From a bacterium (lineage in GTDB: Bacteria > Bacillota_I > Bacilli_A > Izemoplasmatales > UBA1188), in contig JAGCYY010000002.1 of NCBI GenBank assembly GCA_017960565.1, forward strand, positions 1-36,843: a DNA stretch of 36,843 nucleotides, given 5' to 3'. Under the pieces are notes generated by a model. The model saw nothing but the letters and a program-made list of their open reading frames with translations. It was not told the DNA's origin and did not search any database. Numbering within the stretch: position 1 is the stretch's first letter; every line of letters begins with the position of its first letter. Of this stretch, positions 8,915 to 17,233 are shown one piece after another. Both the position numbers and the translations under genes were made by a program.

Positions 8915-9267
8915 TATTTTGTTTGCAGTGTTCCTTTAAATACTAATATTTTATCGAGTTTTTTATAGAGACTATAGATGATTTTTTTAGGGTTTTTAAG
9001 AGATGCTTGAAAGAAACGGACAGAAAGATCGACAGACGATTCACTGACTACTTCTGATGAAATCTTGATAAAAATTTCATAAGTTTGTGTGCTTATGTAC
9101 ATCTTTCCTTCGTATTCATCAGCTTGTCTTAGACTCTTATTTTCTTCTATACAGATCTTTTGAAAAGCATCTTTAACTTCTTTTAAGCTGTTTCTATAGA
9201 ATCTTGTCCTAAGTCGAGGATTGCTGTTTTTGATTGTGGTTTCTGCTTCTTTTTTAAATATACCCAA
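8914..9267 (-). CDS. Small conserved-looking protein of unknown function
   Basis: I do not recognise this 117-residue protein. It is soluble and basic, has no signal peptide or transmembrane segment, and contains one cysteine. The pattern of alternating strands (KMYISTQTYEIFIKISSEV, then VDLSVRFFQA) suggests a small alpha/beta fold. The start is TTG (9265-9267), supported by GGAGG at 9277-9281 inside the end of the upstream gene with 9-nt spacing, and its stop is coupled to dnaB. In Bacillus the position just upstream of dnaB is held by nrdR, but this protein has no CPxC zinc ribbon and is not NrdR. Linkage suggests a replication or nucleotide role, which is only a guess. Confidence 0.7.
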   Translation of the reverse strand: MGIFKKEAETTIKNSNPRLRTRFYRNSLKEVKDAFQKICIEENKSLRQADEYEGKMYISTQTYEIFIKISSEVVSESSVDLSVRFFQASLKNPKKIIYSLYKKLDKILVFKGTLQTK

Positions 9268-9271
9268 ATCC

Positions 9272-10630
9272 CTAGACCTCCATCATCTTTAATAATTCTT
9301 TTACTTTAAAAAGTAAATCTTTCTTTGTACCATCATTATATACCATAAAGTCAGCTTTTTTTCTCTTTTCTTCTATATTTATTTGAGAATTAGATCTTTG
9401 AATAAAATCTTCGTAAGAAATACCTTTATTTTTCAAGATATTATCTCTAATAGCGGGACTTGAATAAACATCGATTATTTTATCGAATGTTTTTTCAAAT
9501 CCACCTTCAAAAAGAAGTGGGACTTCTATAAAGATCACTTGAACATTCATCTTAGATATCTCTTTATATAATTCTTCCATCACAAAAGGATGAGTGATAG
9601 ACATTAGGATATTATTTTTTTCTTTATCACTAAAGACAAGCTTTTTAAGTTCTTCTTTTGATGATATTTTCAATTTTTTCTTTATGGCATTTTTCATTTT
9701 AGTTGATGATTGAAAGAGATTATTATATATATCATCAAGTGAGATAGTTTCATACCCAAGATTATTTAAAATCTTTAATACAGATGATTTTCCTGAGGCA
9801 TATCCACCAGTTATAACGAATAATTTCTTATTTTCGTCTTCTCTTTGGCAGTTTGGACAATAATATGTTCCCCTTCCTGCACATCTATCTTTTATTATGA
9901 AGGCGTTACATATTTTGCATCTTTCACCTTCTCTTAAATGAACTGAAAGTTCGGTTTGAAAATGGCCGATTTCACCGTTGAATGATTCAAATGATTTGAT
10001 TGTTGAACCACCGAGTTTAATAGCTTTATTAAGAACGATTCTTGCAGATTCAATTAATTTAGAGGCTTCAAATTCAGTGATAGTGTTTGATTTTCTATGT
10101 GGATTTATAGAAGACATAAATAATGTTTCATCAACGTAGATATTTCCAAGACCCGATATGATATGTTGGTCGAGTAGTGCCGCTTTTATTGGTTCATTTT
10201 TTATCGTTAGTTTTTGATAAAGATATCTTCCATCAACATCAAATGGTTCAGGACCTACATCTTTTAGTGGATATTCATTATAGATATCTATATCTTTATT
10301 GAAACAATTGAATGTGCCAAATTTCCTTACATCATTATAGAAGAGATAAAAATTTTTAAAATTGAATCTTACAAGATCATGTTTAGATAGATCTTTTTCT
10401 TCTTTAATATGATATTTTCCTTCCATCCTTAAATGTGAAACAATGAAATGATTAGATAGCACAAAAATTAGATACTTGCCTTTTCTCTTAATATCTAATA
10501 TTTTTTCATTATTTATTTGTTTAAGGGAACTGTAGCTTGGATAGAAAACATCTATATCTATTATTTCTTTATCGATAAGAGATAGAGATAGTCTTCTTTT
10601 TACAGTCTCAACTTCTGGAAGTTCTGGCAT
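9272..10630 (-). CDS. MutM (Fpg) - CoaE fusion: formamidopyrimidine-DNA glycosylase and dephospho-CoA kinase
   Basis: A single 452-residue reading frame joins two enzymes. Residues 1-262 are a complete MutM, removing oxidised purines from DNA: catalytic Pro2-Glu3 (PELPEVETV), the LGNIYVDE helix-two-turn-helix region, and a C-terminal zinc finger with Cys238, Cys241, Cys258 and Cys261. Five residues later begins a CoaE domain (268-452), which phosphorylates dephospho-CoA in the last step of CoA synthesis, with P-loop GGYASGKS (275-282). No ATG, GTG or TTG lies in frame at the junction, so a separate coaE start is unlikely. In Bacillus mutM and coaE are near neighbours, which explains how the fusion arose. 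The ATG directly abuts the polA stop. Confidence 0.95.
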   Translation of the reverse strand: MPELPEVETVKRRLSLSLIDKEIIDIDVFYPSYSSLKQINNEKILDIKRKGKYLIFVLSNHFIVSHLRMEGKYHIKEEKDLSKHDLVRFNFKNFYLFYNDVRKFGTFNCFNKDIDIYNEYPLKDVGPEPFDVDGRYLYQKLTIKNEPIKAALLDQHIISGLGNIYVDETLFMSSINPHRKSNTITEFEASKLIESARIVLNKAIKLGGSTIKSFESFNGEIGHFQTELSVHLREGERCKICNAFIIKDRCAGRGTYYCPNCQREDENKKLFVITGGYASGKSSVLKILNNLGYETISLDDIYNNLFQSSTKMKNAIKKKLKISSKEELKKLVFSDKEKNNILMSITHPFVMEELYKEISKMNVQVIFIEVPLLFEGGFEKTFDKIIDVYSSPAIRDNILKNKGISYEDFIQRSNSQINIEEKRKKADFMVYNDGTKKDLLFKVKELLKMMEV

Positions 10631-13249
10631 TTATTTGGCCTCATATAAAGTTTTTCCGTATCCGATTCCACAGATTAGTGGAACATCGAGTTTTACAGCA
10701 TTTTCCATTATTTCTTTAGTAAGTGAGATTGTCCTATCTAGTTCATTTTTCGGAACATTTAAGACAATTTCATCGTGAATAGTAAGAATCAGTCTTGCGT
10801 GTAACATATTTTCTTTGATAGCTTTATCTAGTTTAACCATCGCATATTTTAAGATATCTGCAGCACTTCCTTGAATAGGGGCGTTCATCGCCGTTCTTTT
10901 TGAGAATTCTCTAAGATGGAAATTAGGTGAATGAATATCTCTAATGAATCTTCTTCTTTCAAAAATAGTTGATACATATCCATTTTCTTTTGCAAAATCG
11001 ATTAATGAATTTCTAAATGGTTCTATTTTTGGAAAAGATTCATGATAACTTTTGATGAAATCAGATGCTTTTTGGAGACTTATTTTGGCATCTTTTGATA
11101 GTCCCCAAGTGCTCATGCCATAGATGATTCCAAAATTGATTGCCTTGGCACTTGAACGTTCTTCTTTAGTGACAGTATCTTTTCTTAAGATTCTTTTTGC
11201 GGTAGTTTCATGAATATCTTCATTGTTTTTGAAAGCTTTTATTAGATTTTCTTCGCCAGCCATATGCGCAAGAACTCTAAGTTCAATTTGTGAATAGTCT
11301 GAACTTAGGAAGAGAGAATCATTTTCGGGAATAAATATTTTTCTAAATTCACTTGATTCTTTATTTCTGATTGGTAAATTTTGAAGATTTGGTTCTGTAG
11401 ATGATAATCTTCCGGTATCAGTTAGAGCTTGTTTATAGATGGTGTGGATGTGACCATCGCCTGATTCCATGAGGGCAGTTCTCACGCCATTTACATATGT
11501 TCCTTCTAATTTTGATAATGTTCGATAATGAAGAATTAGATCGATGATTGGATGCATATAACTTAATTCTTCGAGGACAGTTTGATCGGTTGAGTAACCA
11601 GTCTTAGTTTTTTTAGATGATGGGAGACCAAGTTCTTCAAATAATACTATTCCTAGTTGTTTCGGAGAGAGAATATTAAATTCATGATTTGCGATTTTAT
11701 AGATTTCTTCTTCGGTATTTTTTAATTCTTTTAAAAGATTCTTTTCGAAAGCATCCAAAGAGAGAGTATCTACTTTTAAGCCTATCATCTCCATTTTAGC
11801 TAATACTTTAGAGAATGGTATTTCTATTTCTTCTAAAAGATATGTTTGTTTATTTTCTTCGATTTCTTTCTTTTCTCTTTCGTATGTCATACTTAAAGTG
11901 AAAGCTTTTTTAGCGATATGAGATGAATAAATTTCTATAAATGGAAGAGATTCTTTGTTTTTCTTGCCATATATCATCTCATCACTTTCTAGGTCATTAT
12001 ATCCAAAATAATTAGAGATGATTGATAAATCATCTTTTGTGAGATCTGGATTGATGAGGTATGATGCAAGAAGGGAATCAAAGATTACACCATTTAAAAC
12101 GATGTCATCTTTTAGAAGGACATAATATATTTTCTTATAATCATATACACATTTTTTGAACGATTCATCTGATAAAAATAATGTAAAATCAAAAGAAGAG
12201 ATAGCGACTTCATATGGAATGTAGAAGTTACCATATTCATTAGATAGTCCAAAGCCAATAGTGCTTGATGTATGATAATTTTCGTGCAATAAATCGAGGG
12301 TTAAATAGTTGATATCATCTTTAGAATAGATGTTGTCTAAGGAAAATGGATCATCTACTATTTTATAAAAAAATTCAGCTTTAATAGAAGACTTTGGAAG
12401 TTTTCTTAGGAAAGAATTAAATTCAAGTTCTGTATATAATTCTTTCAGTTTGTCATAATCTGGTTCTAGGATTTTAAAATCATCTTCTTCTATTTTAAAA
12501 TCATAAGTTGGATCTAAGATAGCCATTTGTTTTGTGAAAAAGGCTGTGTCTTTATCTTTTACTAATCTTTCTTTGACTTTGCCATTGATTAGATCAATAT
12601 TTTCATATATTCCTTCGAGGGAGTCATATTCATTTAAGAGTTTTTGAGCTGTGACAGGACCGATTCCTTCAACGCCAAGAAGATTGTCACTCTTATCGCC
12701 AATTAAGCCTTTATAGTCTGGGATTTGGTTTGGAGTGATACCTTTTTCTTGTCTTAAGGTTTCGAGATTATATTTTATTGTTTCTTTTTGTTTGGTGTAG
12801 AGTTGAAATGAGTTTGTGGAAATCAATTGAAATAAATCATTGTCATTTGATAAAACATCAATTTCATCAAAGACATTTTTGTACCTATTTTGGATTGAAG
12901 ATATGATATCATCAGCTTCATAATCTTCATCTAAAAAGAAATGAACATTCATACATTCAAGATACTTATGAATATATGGTATTTGCATGATTAATTCATC
13001 TGGAGTTTCAGCTCTTCCAACTTTATAATCTTTATAGAGTTTGTGTCTTTTAGTCTTAGAGCCTTTGTCAAAAGCGACAGCGACATGAGTGTAACCGCCA
13101 TCGATAATTTTTTGAAAAATATTTATAAAACCATAGATCATGTTTGTAGGGAAACCTTTTTTATTAGACATAAGATTTCCAATTGCCGCAGTTGCATAGT
13201 AAGCTCTAAACATGACATTGTTTCCATCGACTAAAAGAAATTTTTTCAT
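10631..13249 (-). CDS. polA: DNA polymerase I
   Basis: This 872-residue enzyme carries out gap filling and RNA primer removal. The 5'-nuclease domain (1-about 290) has DGNNVMFRAYYA, the acidic cluster EADDIISS, and the helix-hairpin-helix run GDKSDNLLGVEGIG. The middle domain (about 300-480) keeps the exonuclease fold but its first motif reads TLDLLHEN in place of DxE, so proofreading is probably lost, as in Bacillus Pol I. The polymerase domain has motif A DYSQIELRVLAHMAGE, the O-helix run KAINFGIIYGMS and motif C HDE (825-827). It is followed without a gap by mutM-coaE and preceded 13 bp away by the coaX-like gene. Confidence 0.97.
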   Translation of the reverse strand: MKKFLLVDGNNVMFRAYYATAAIGNLMSNKKGFPTNMIYGFINIFQKIIDGGYTHVAVAFDKGSKTKRHKLYKDYKVGRAETPDELIMQIPYIHKYLECMNVHFFLDEDYEADDIISSIQNRYKNVFDEIDVLSNDNDLFQLISTNSFQLYTKQKETIKYNLETLRQEKGITPNQIPDYKGLIGDKSDNLLGVEGIGPVTAQKLLNEYDSLEGIYENIDLINGKVKERLVKDKDTAFFTKQMAILDPTYDFKIEEDDFKILEPDYDKLKELYTELEFNSFLRKLPKSSIKAEFFYKIVDDPFSLDNIYSKDDINYLTLDLLHENYHTSSTIGFGLSNEYGNFYIPYEVAISSFDFTLFLSDESFKKCVYDYKKIYYVLLKDDIVLNGVIFDSLLASYLINPDLTKDDLSIISNYFGYNDLESDEMIYGKKNKESLPFIEIYSSHIAKKAFTLSMTYEREKKEIEENKQTYLLEEIEIPFSKVLAKMEMIGLKVDTLSLDAFEKNLLKELKNTEEEIYKIANHEFNILSPKQLGIVLFEELGLPSSKKTKTGYSTDQTVLEELSYMHPIIDLILHYRTLSKLEGTYVNGVRTALMESGDGHIHTIYKQALTDTGRLSSTEPNLQNLPIRNKESSEFRKIFIPENDSLFLSSDYSQIELRVLAHMAGEENLIKAFKNNEDIHETTAKRILRKDTVTKEERSSAKAINFGIIYGMSTWGLSKDAKISLQKASDFIKSYHESFPKIEPFRNSLIDFAKENGYVSTIFERRRFIRDIHSPNFHLREFSKRTAMNAPIQGSAADILKYAMVKLDKAIKENMLHARLILTIHDEIVLNVPKNELDRTISLTKEIMENAVKLDVPLICGIGYGKTLYEAK

Positions 13250-13262
13250 AAATTTACTCTCT

Positions 13263-13997
13263 TTATTTGTTTAAGTTATAGATAGATTCAAGTCCTTTAA
13301 AGACCAAGTCTTTATCATATATTACATTTTTAGATTTTAGATTTTTGATAATGGTTTCAGAAAAGCCTCCAACAAAATAAGAAGGGGCATCCATCATATT
13401 GCATTCTTTTTTGATATTTTCTATATACCCATCTACAAGATATGTGAAGCCATTCCATATACCGCTTCTTAAAGATGATTCTGTGTTCATTCCAAGAAGC
13501 GTATATTCGCCTCTTAGTTTAGTATTTTCTATTAAAGATGCACTATTCACAAGGCCATTTAGTGATGTGAAGACACCAGGAGCGATTGCGCAGCCAATGA
13601 ATTTATGATTTCTTACAACCACAAAGACAGTTGCGGTGCCAAGACTTACACCAATATATGAATCAAATTTAGGAGTGAGTGCTTCCATAATAGCAATTAG
13701 ATCAGCACCTAATTCATTTTCTTCTTTTTTAGGATATATAGTGTTATAGATAAGATCATGTGAAACAATTATAGGATCGATGTTATATTTTTTGATAAGG
13801 TATTTTCTAAAGATATCAGCTTTTCCTTTTACGACAGAACTTATTATTGCGTTTTCAGTCGATTGAAAAAAGTCGTGGTTTGTATTAATAATTTCTTCTA
13901 CAGTTTGATAACTAGATGTAGAGATTTGGATGAAAAAATCACGATTAATATTGGAAATTTTTGTATATGTGTTACCGATATCAATTAATAATACCAT
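13263..13997 (-). CDS. coaX: Type III pantothenate kinase-like protein (divergent active site)
   Basis: CoaX phosphorylates pantothenate, the first step of CoA synthesis. This 244-residue ASKHA-fold protein has the N-terminal phosphate loop DIGNTYTK with Asp6, the IAPGVFTSLNGL segment and the GMNTESSLRSGIWNG segment typical of the family. Two strongly conserved positions differ. The usual GADR reads GADL (Leu100), and the aspartate before GTATT is Ser118 (VSLGTATVF). The enzyme may use an altered site, be inactive, or have become a regulator, as some CoaX homologues have. The ATG (13995-13997) has an AGGAGA site. The coaE function lies two genes downstream. Confidence 0.82.
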   Translation of the reverse strand: MVLLIDIGNTYTKISNINRDFFIQISTSSYQTVEEIINTNHDFFQSTENAIISSVVKGKADIFRKYLIKKYNIDPIIVSHDLIYNTIYPKKEENELGADLIAIMEALTPKFDSYIGVSLGTATVFVVVRNHKFIGCAIAPGVFTSLNGLVNSASLIENTKLRGEYTLLGMNTESSLRSGIWNGFTYLVDGYIENIKKECNMMDAPSYFVGGFSETIIKNLKSKNVIYDKDLVFKGLESIYNLNK

Positions 13998-14007
13998 TCT
14001 ATTCTCC

Positions 14008-14643
14008 TTATTTGAAGGAACCTTCTATATAATATATTGGATTCCCATTCATTCTAAATTTTGTTTCAAATTCTGTCTCAACTATAGGGATATTATAATC
14101 AACTTCACCATACTTATATCCATCTTTAAGAAGGGGAATGATAGTTTCTAGTGAATAATTATATAGATCATAATTATCAGTTTTTAAGCGAATAATACCA
14201 TCTTCTTTTAAGATGATTTTATATTTATCTAAGAATCTTGGTGAGGTTAGTCGACGCTTTTCGTGTCTTGCCTTAGGCCAAGGATCAGGGAAGTTGATGA
14301 ATATTTTATCTATTTCGTGAAGGGAAAAATAATCTAAGATATGTTCACAATCTTTGTTTAAGAGTTTGACGTTAGGTGTTTTTGATTCTTTCACTTTTGT
14401 GATTGCCCGACAGATGACACTGCTCATCATTTCAATACCAATAAAGAGAATATCAGTATTTTCTTTGGCCATTGAATTTAAGAATTTACCTTTACCGCAG
14501 CCAACTTCAAGATAGATTTTAGAATTATTATCTTTAGAAGATAAACTTTTCCAATTGCCTTTATAAAGTGTAGGATCATCTATACAGATATCTCGATTTT
14601 CTTCAATGATATTGAAAGCATTTTTAACATTTCTTAATCGCAT
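14008..14643 (-). CDS. trmB: tRNA (guanine-N7-)-methyltransferase
   Basis: TrmB methylates G46 of tRNAs using S-adenosylmethionine. The 211-residue protein opens with the standard MRLRN, has the SAM-binding loop EVGCGKGKFL (about 47-56) and the family-specific NFPDPWPKARHEKRRL with its tRNA-contacting basic cluster. The length is normal. The start overlaps the end of pepV by 10 bases. The same pairing with pepV occurs near this locus in Bacillus. Confidence 0.95.
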   Translation of the reverse strand: MRLRNVKNAFNIIEENRDICIDDPTLYKGNWKSLSSKDNNSKIYLEVGCGKGKFLNSMAKENTDILFIGIEMMSSVICRAITKVKESKTPNVKLLNKDCEHILDYFSLHEIDKIFINFPDPWPKARHEKRRLTSPRFLDKYKIILKEDGIIRLKTDNYDLYNYSLETIIPLLKDGYKYGEVDYNIPIVETEFETKFRMNGNPIYYIEGSFK

Positions 14644-15983
14644 ATATTTTTAATTGCTTCCTCTATGATATATGAACTCTTGATTAGATTTTCAATAGAT
14701 GCACTTTCATCTGGCATATGCATTGATTCAGCTTCATCTGGGAACACTGCACCAAATGCCACAGCGTTCTTAAAATCACGTGCATAGGTTCCACCACCGA
14801 TTGACATAGGTTCAGTAAAGTCTTTAGTATAGTCACGATATGCTTTAAGAAGGGCTTGAACGAGATGTGAATATTTAGGGACATAGTGATATGTTGAATT
14901 GCCGAGAACTTTTAATTCTGCATTATATTTTTTAAGATGATCTTTAAGTGTTTCCATCTTTTCATCAAATATAAAGCCTTTTGGATATCTGATGTTTGTG
15001 ACAATTTTGTATTCATTATCGTTGAATTTTGCGACAGCGATATTGTTTGATACTCTTCCCATTTCTTGGTCTATATGAGCGATTTTTAAATTTTCGCCAT
15101 AAAAATCATCAAATTCAGAATCTAAGAATGAGAGAAAATTATTATTTATATATTTATTTAAGAATCTTGCGAGATGAAGGAGAGCATTTATACCTTTTTC
15201 TGGAATGGAACCATGGGCAGATTTTCCATATAATGTATAGGTATTTCCTTCTATTTCACCTTTAAGATTATTAGTAGATAAATATTTAGAAAATTCATTT
15301 TTAAGATTGAGATTCTTGATTGTAGCAACTGCCTTGTCTGGGACAACATTGCTGACAGTGCCACTATCAAAAGATACAAGATTTGAATCGTTGTCTTTCC
15401 CGCTTATTAATTCTGCGGAAATGCCTTTTTCTGCGTATATGCATGGGAAATTTGCATCTGGACTAAAACCATAATCACATTCGCCATATTTTTCAATATA
15501 TCTTTCTAAACATCTTGAACCTGATTCTTCATCACAACCGAAGAAAAATCTAATTCGCATATTTGGATTAAAACCTTCATCTTTTAAACGCTTTAAAGCA
15601 TAGAATGATGCCATAAGTGGGCCCTTATCATCGATAGCGCCTCTTGCATAGATTCTATTTTCTTTAATAATTGGATCAAATGGAGGGTTAGTCCATTTGC
15701 CTGTCGCAGGAACAACGTCTAAGTGACAGAGAATCAAGAGCACTTTTGATCCTTCACCAAATTCTAAAAAGCCAGCATAATTATCGATATTTACAGCTTT
15801 AAATCCATGTTTTTTGCCTAATTCTAACATAAATTCTAAAGCTTCTTTATTGCCTTTTCCAAATGGTTCAGTTGAATTTTCTTTATATGCATCTAAAACA
15901 CTTGGAATTCTTAAAAGATTAGATAGGTCATTGATGAAATTATCATAATATGGCCTAAAGTTCTCCATAAAATTTTTTATCAT
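14634..15983 (-). CDS. pepV: Dipeptidase PepV, M20 metallopeptidase
   Basis: This 449-residue dizinc peptidase cleaves dipeptides in the cytoplasm, supplying amino acids from imported peptides. Metal-site motifs are CHLDVVP (His ligand), RGAIDDKGP (bridging Asp) and CDEESGSRC (catalytic Glu), with SPDANFP and the final HMPDE ligand region. A lid domain is inserted between about 185 and 330. The ATG at 15981-15983 is supported by GAGGAA in the tyrS tail. An internal ATG at 15966-15968 is possible but has a poorer site. It starts 3 bp after the tyrS stop. Confidence 0.93.
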   Translation of the reverse strand: MIKNFMENFRPYYDNFINDLSNLLRIPSVLDAYKENSTEPFGKGNKEALEFMLELGKKHGFKAVNIDNYAGFLEFGEGSKVLLILCHLDVVPATGKWTNPPFDPIIKENRIYARGAIDDKGPLMASFYALKRLKDEGFNPNMRIRFFFGCDEESGSRCLERYIEKYGECDYGFSPDANFPCIYAEKGISAELISGKDNDSNLVSFDSGTVSNVVPDKAVATIKNLNLKNEFSKYLSTNNLKGEIEGNTYTLYGKSAHGSIPEKGINALLHLARFLNKYINNNFLSFLDSEFDDFYGENLKIAHIDQEMGRVSNNIAVAKFNDNEYKIVTNIRYPKGFIFDEKMETLKDHLKKYNAELKVLGNSTYHYVPKYSHLVQALLKAYRDYTKDFTEPMSIGGGTYARDFKNAVAFGAVFPDEAESMHMPDESASIENLIKSSYIIEEAIKNICD

Positions 15984-15986
15984 AAA

Positions 15987-17222
15987 TTATTCCTCGTGTT
16001 TAATAAGTGCGTGATTCTTTTTACCTTTTTTAATAAATGAATATGTCTTTTCGATAGCGTTTTCTTTTGATACGACAAAAGAAATATCGGTAACTTTAAC
16101 ATTGTTGACGCTGATTCCACCACCTTGAATGAGTTTTCTTGCCTCACTCTTTGATGGTGCAAGATTTGTCTCAACTAAAAGATCTATGATATTTTCATCT
16201 TCTTTGATTATAGTGACTTTGTCTTCTTTAAATGCTACTTCTATTTCGTCTTTTGAAAGACTTGATACATCGCCTTTAAATACGGCATCAGTGATTTTTA
16301 GAGCTTCATTGAGACTTTCTTCGCCATGAATCATAAGTGTCATTTCTTTCGCAAGAGCTTTTTGTGCGAGACGTTTTTCTGGTTCGGCATTAAAAGATAA
16401 TTCTAATTCATCAATTTCTTCTTTTGTGAGGAAAGTGAATTGTTTTAATTCTTTGATTACATCTGAATCTGGAGTATTTATCCAAAATTGATAGAATGAA
16501 TATGGACTGGTTTTGAGTGGATCTAACCATACTGCACCACCTTCAGTTTTTCCAAATTTTGTACCATCACTCTTTGTGAAAAGAGGTGCTGTAATACCGC
16601 CAGCCCAAGCATCTACACCATTTAGTTTTCTAATTAGTTCAAGACCTGAAGTGATATTTCCCCATTGGTCTTGACCACCGATTTGAAGTGTACAATTCTT
16701 TTCTTTAAAAAGATGTTCAAAATCGAGAGCTTGAAGAATCTGATAAGAAAATTCTGTATAAGATATTCCTGTATCTAATCTCGATTTAACTGTTTCTTTA
16801 TTTATCATATAGTTGACATTGAATAGTTTTCCATATTTTCTTAAGAAAGAAATTAAATCTAATTTAGAAATCCAATCATAATTATTTACCATTTCACAGT
16901 TAAATAATGTTTTAACTTGTGCATATAGTTTTTGAGCGTTATTATCAATTTCTTCTTTTGTGAGCATCTTACGTTCTGCGGTTGGCTTTGGATCACCAAT
17001 AAATCCTGTAGCACCACCTATTAGTAGCACTGGATGATGACCATATTTTTCTAATCTTTTTGCGAGAATAAAGACAAGAAGATGACCGACATGAAGACTA
17101 TCTCCTGTTGGATCTGTGCCTAGGTAGAATGTTAGTTTATCATTATTTAATTTTTCATATACTGATTCATCAGTTACGTTATAAATTAATCCTCTGTATT
17201 TTAAATCTTCAATTAAATTCAT
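15987..17222 (-). CDS. tyrS: Tyrosyl-tRNA synthetase
   Basis: This class I synthetase of 411 residues charges tRNA-Tyr. It has the tyrosine-pocket region FYLGTDPTGDSLHVGHLL with the HIGH-type HVGH (44-47), QIGGQDQWGNI, the KMSKS-type KFGKT loop and a C-terminal S4 domain (about 345-411). Only 11 bp separate it from the ccpA-like gene, so there is no T-box leader, unlike tyrS genes of many Bacillota. Expression therefore probably follows the CcpA-like promoter. Confidence 0.97.
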   Translation of the reverse strand: MNLIEDLKYRGLIYNVTDESVYEKLNNDKLTFYLGTDPTGDSLHVGHLLVFILAKRLEKYGHHPVLLIGGATGFIGDPKPTAERKMLTKEEIDNNAQKLYAQVKTLFNCEMVNNYDWISKLDLISFLRKYGKLFNVNYMINKETVKSRLDTGISYTEFSYQILQALDFEHLFKEKNCTLQIGGQDQWGNITSGLELIRKLNGVDAWAGGITAPLFTKSDGTKFGKTEGGAVWLDPLKTSPYSFYQFWINTPDSDVIKELKQFTFLTKEEIDELELSFNAEPEKRLAQKALAKEMTLMIHGEESLNEALKITDAVFKGDVSSLSKDEIEVAFKEDKVTIIKEDENIIDLLVETNLAPSKSEARKLIQGGGISVNNVKVTDISFVVSKENAIEKTYSFIKKGKKNHALIKHEE

Positions 17223-17233
17223 ATATTACACCT

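Noticed and set aside
9820-9850. Frameshift or hidden gene boundary splitting mutM from coaE
   Set aside because: The frame is continuous, both domains are complete and no in-frame start codon occurs at the junction. A sequencing error cannot be fully excluded and is noted under the finding.
15980-16174. Small minus-strand frame and other short open frames inside large genes (for example 7747-7935, 14684-14884, 28049-28519)
   Set aside because: They lie in other frames of well-recognised genes, have no ribosome sites and encode low-complexity products.
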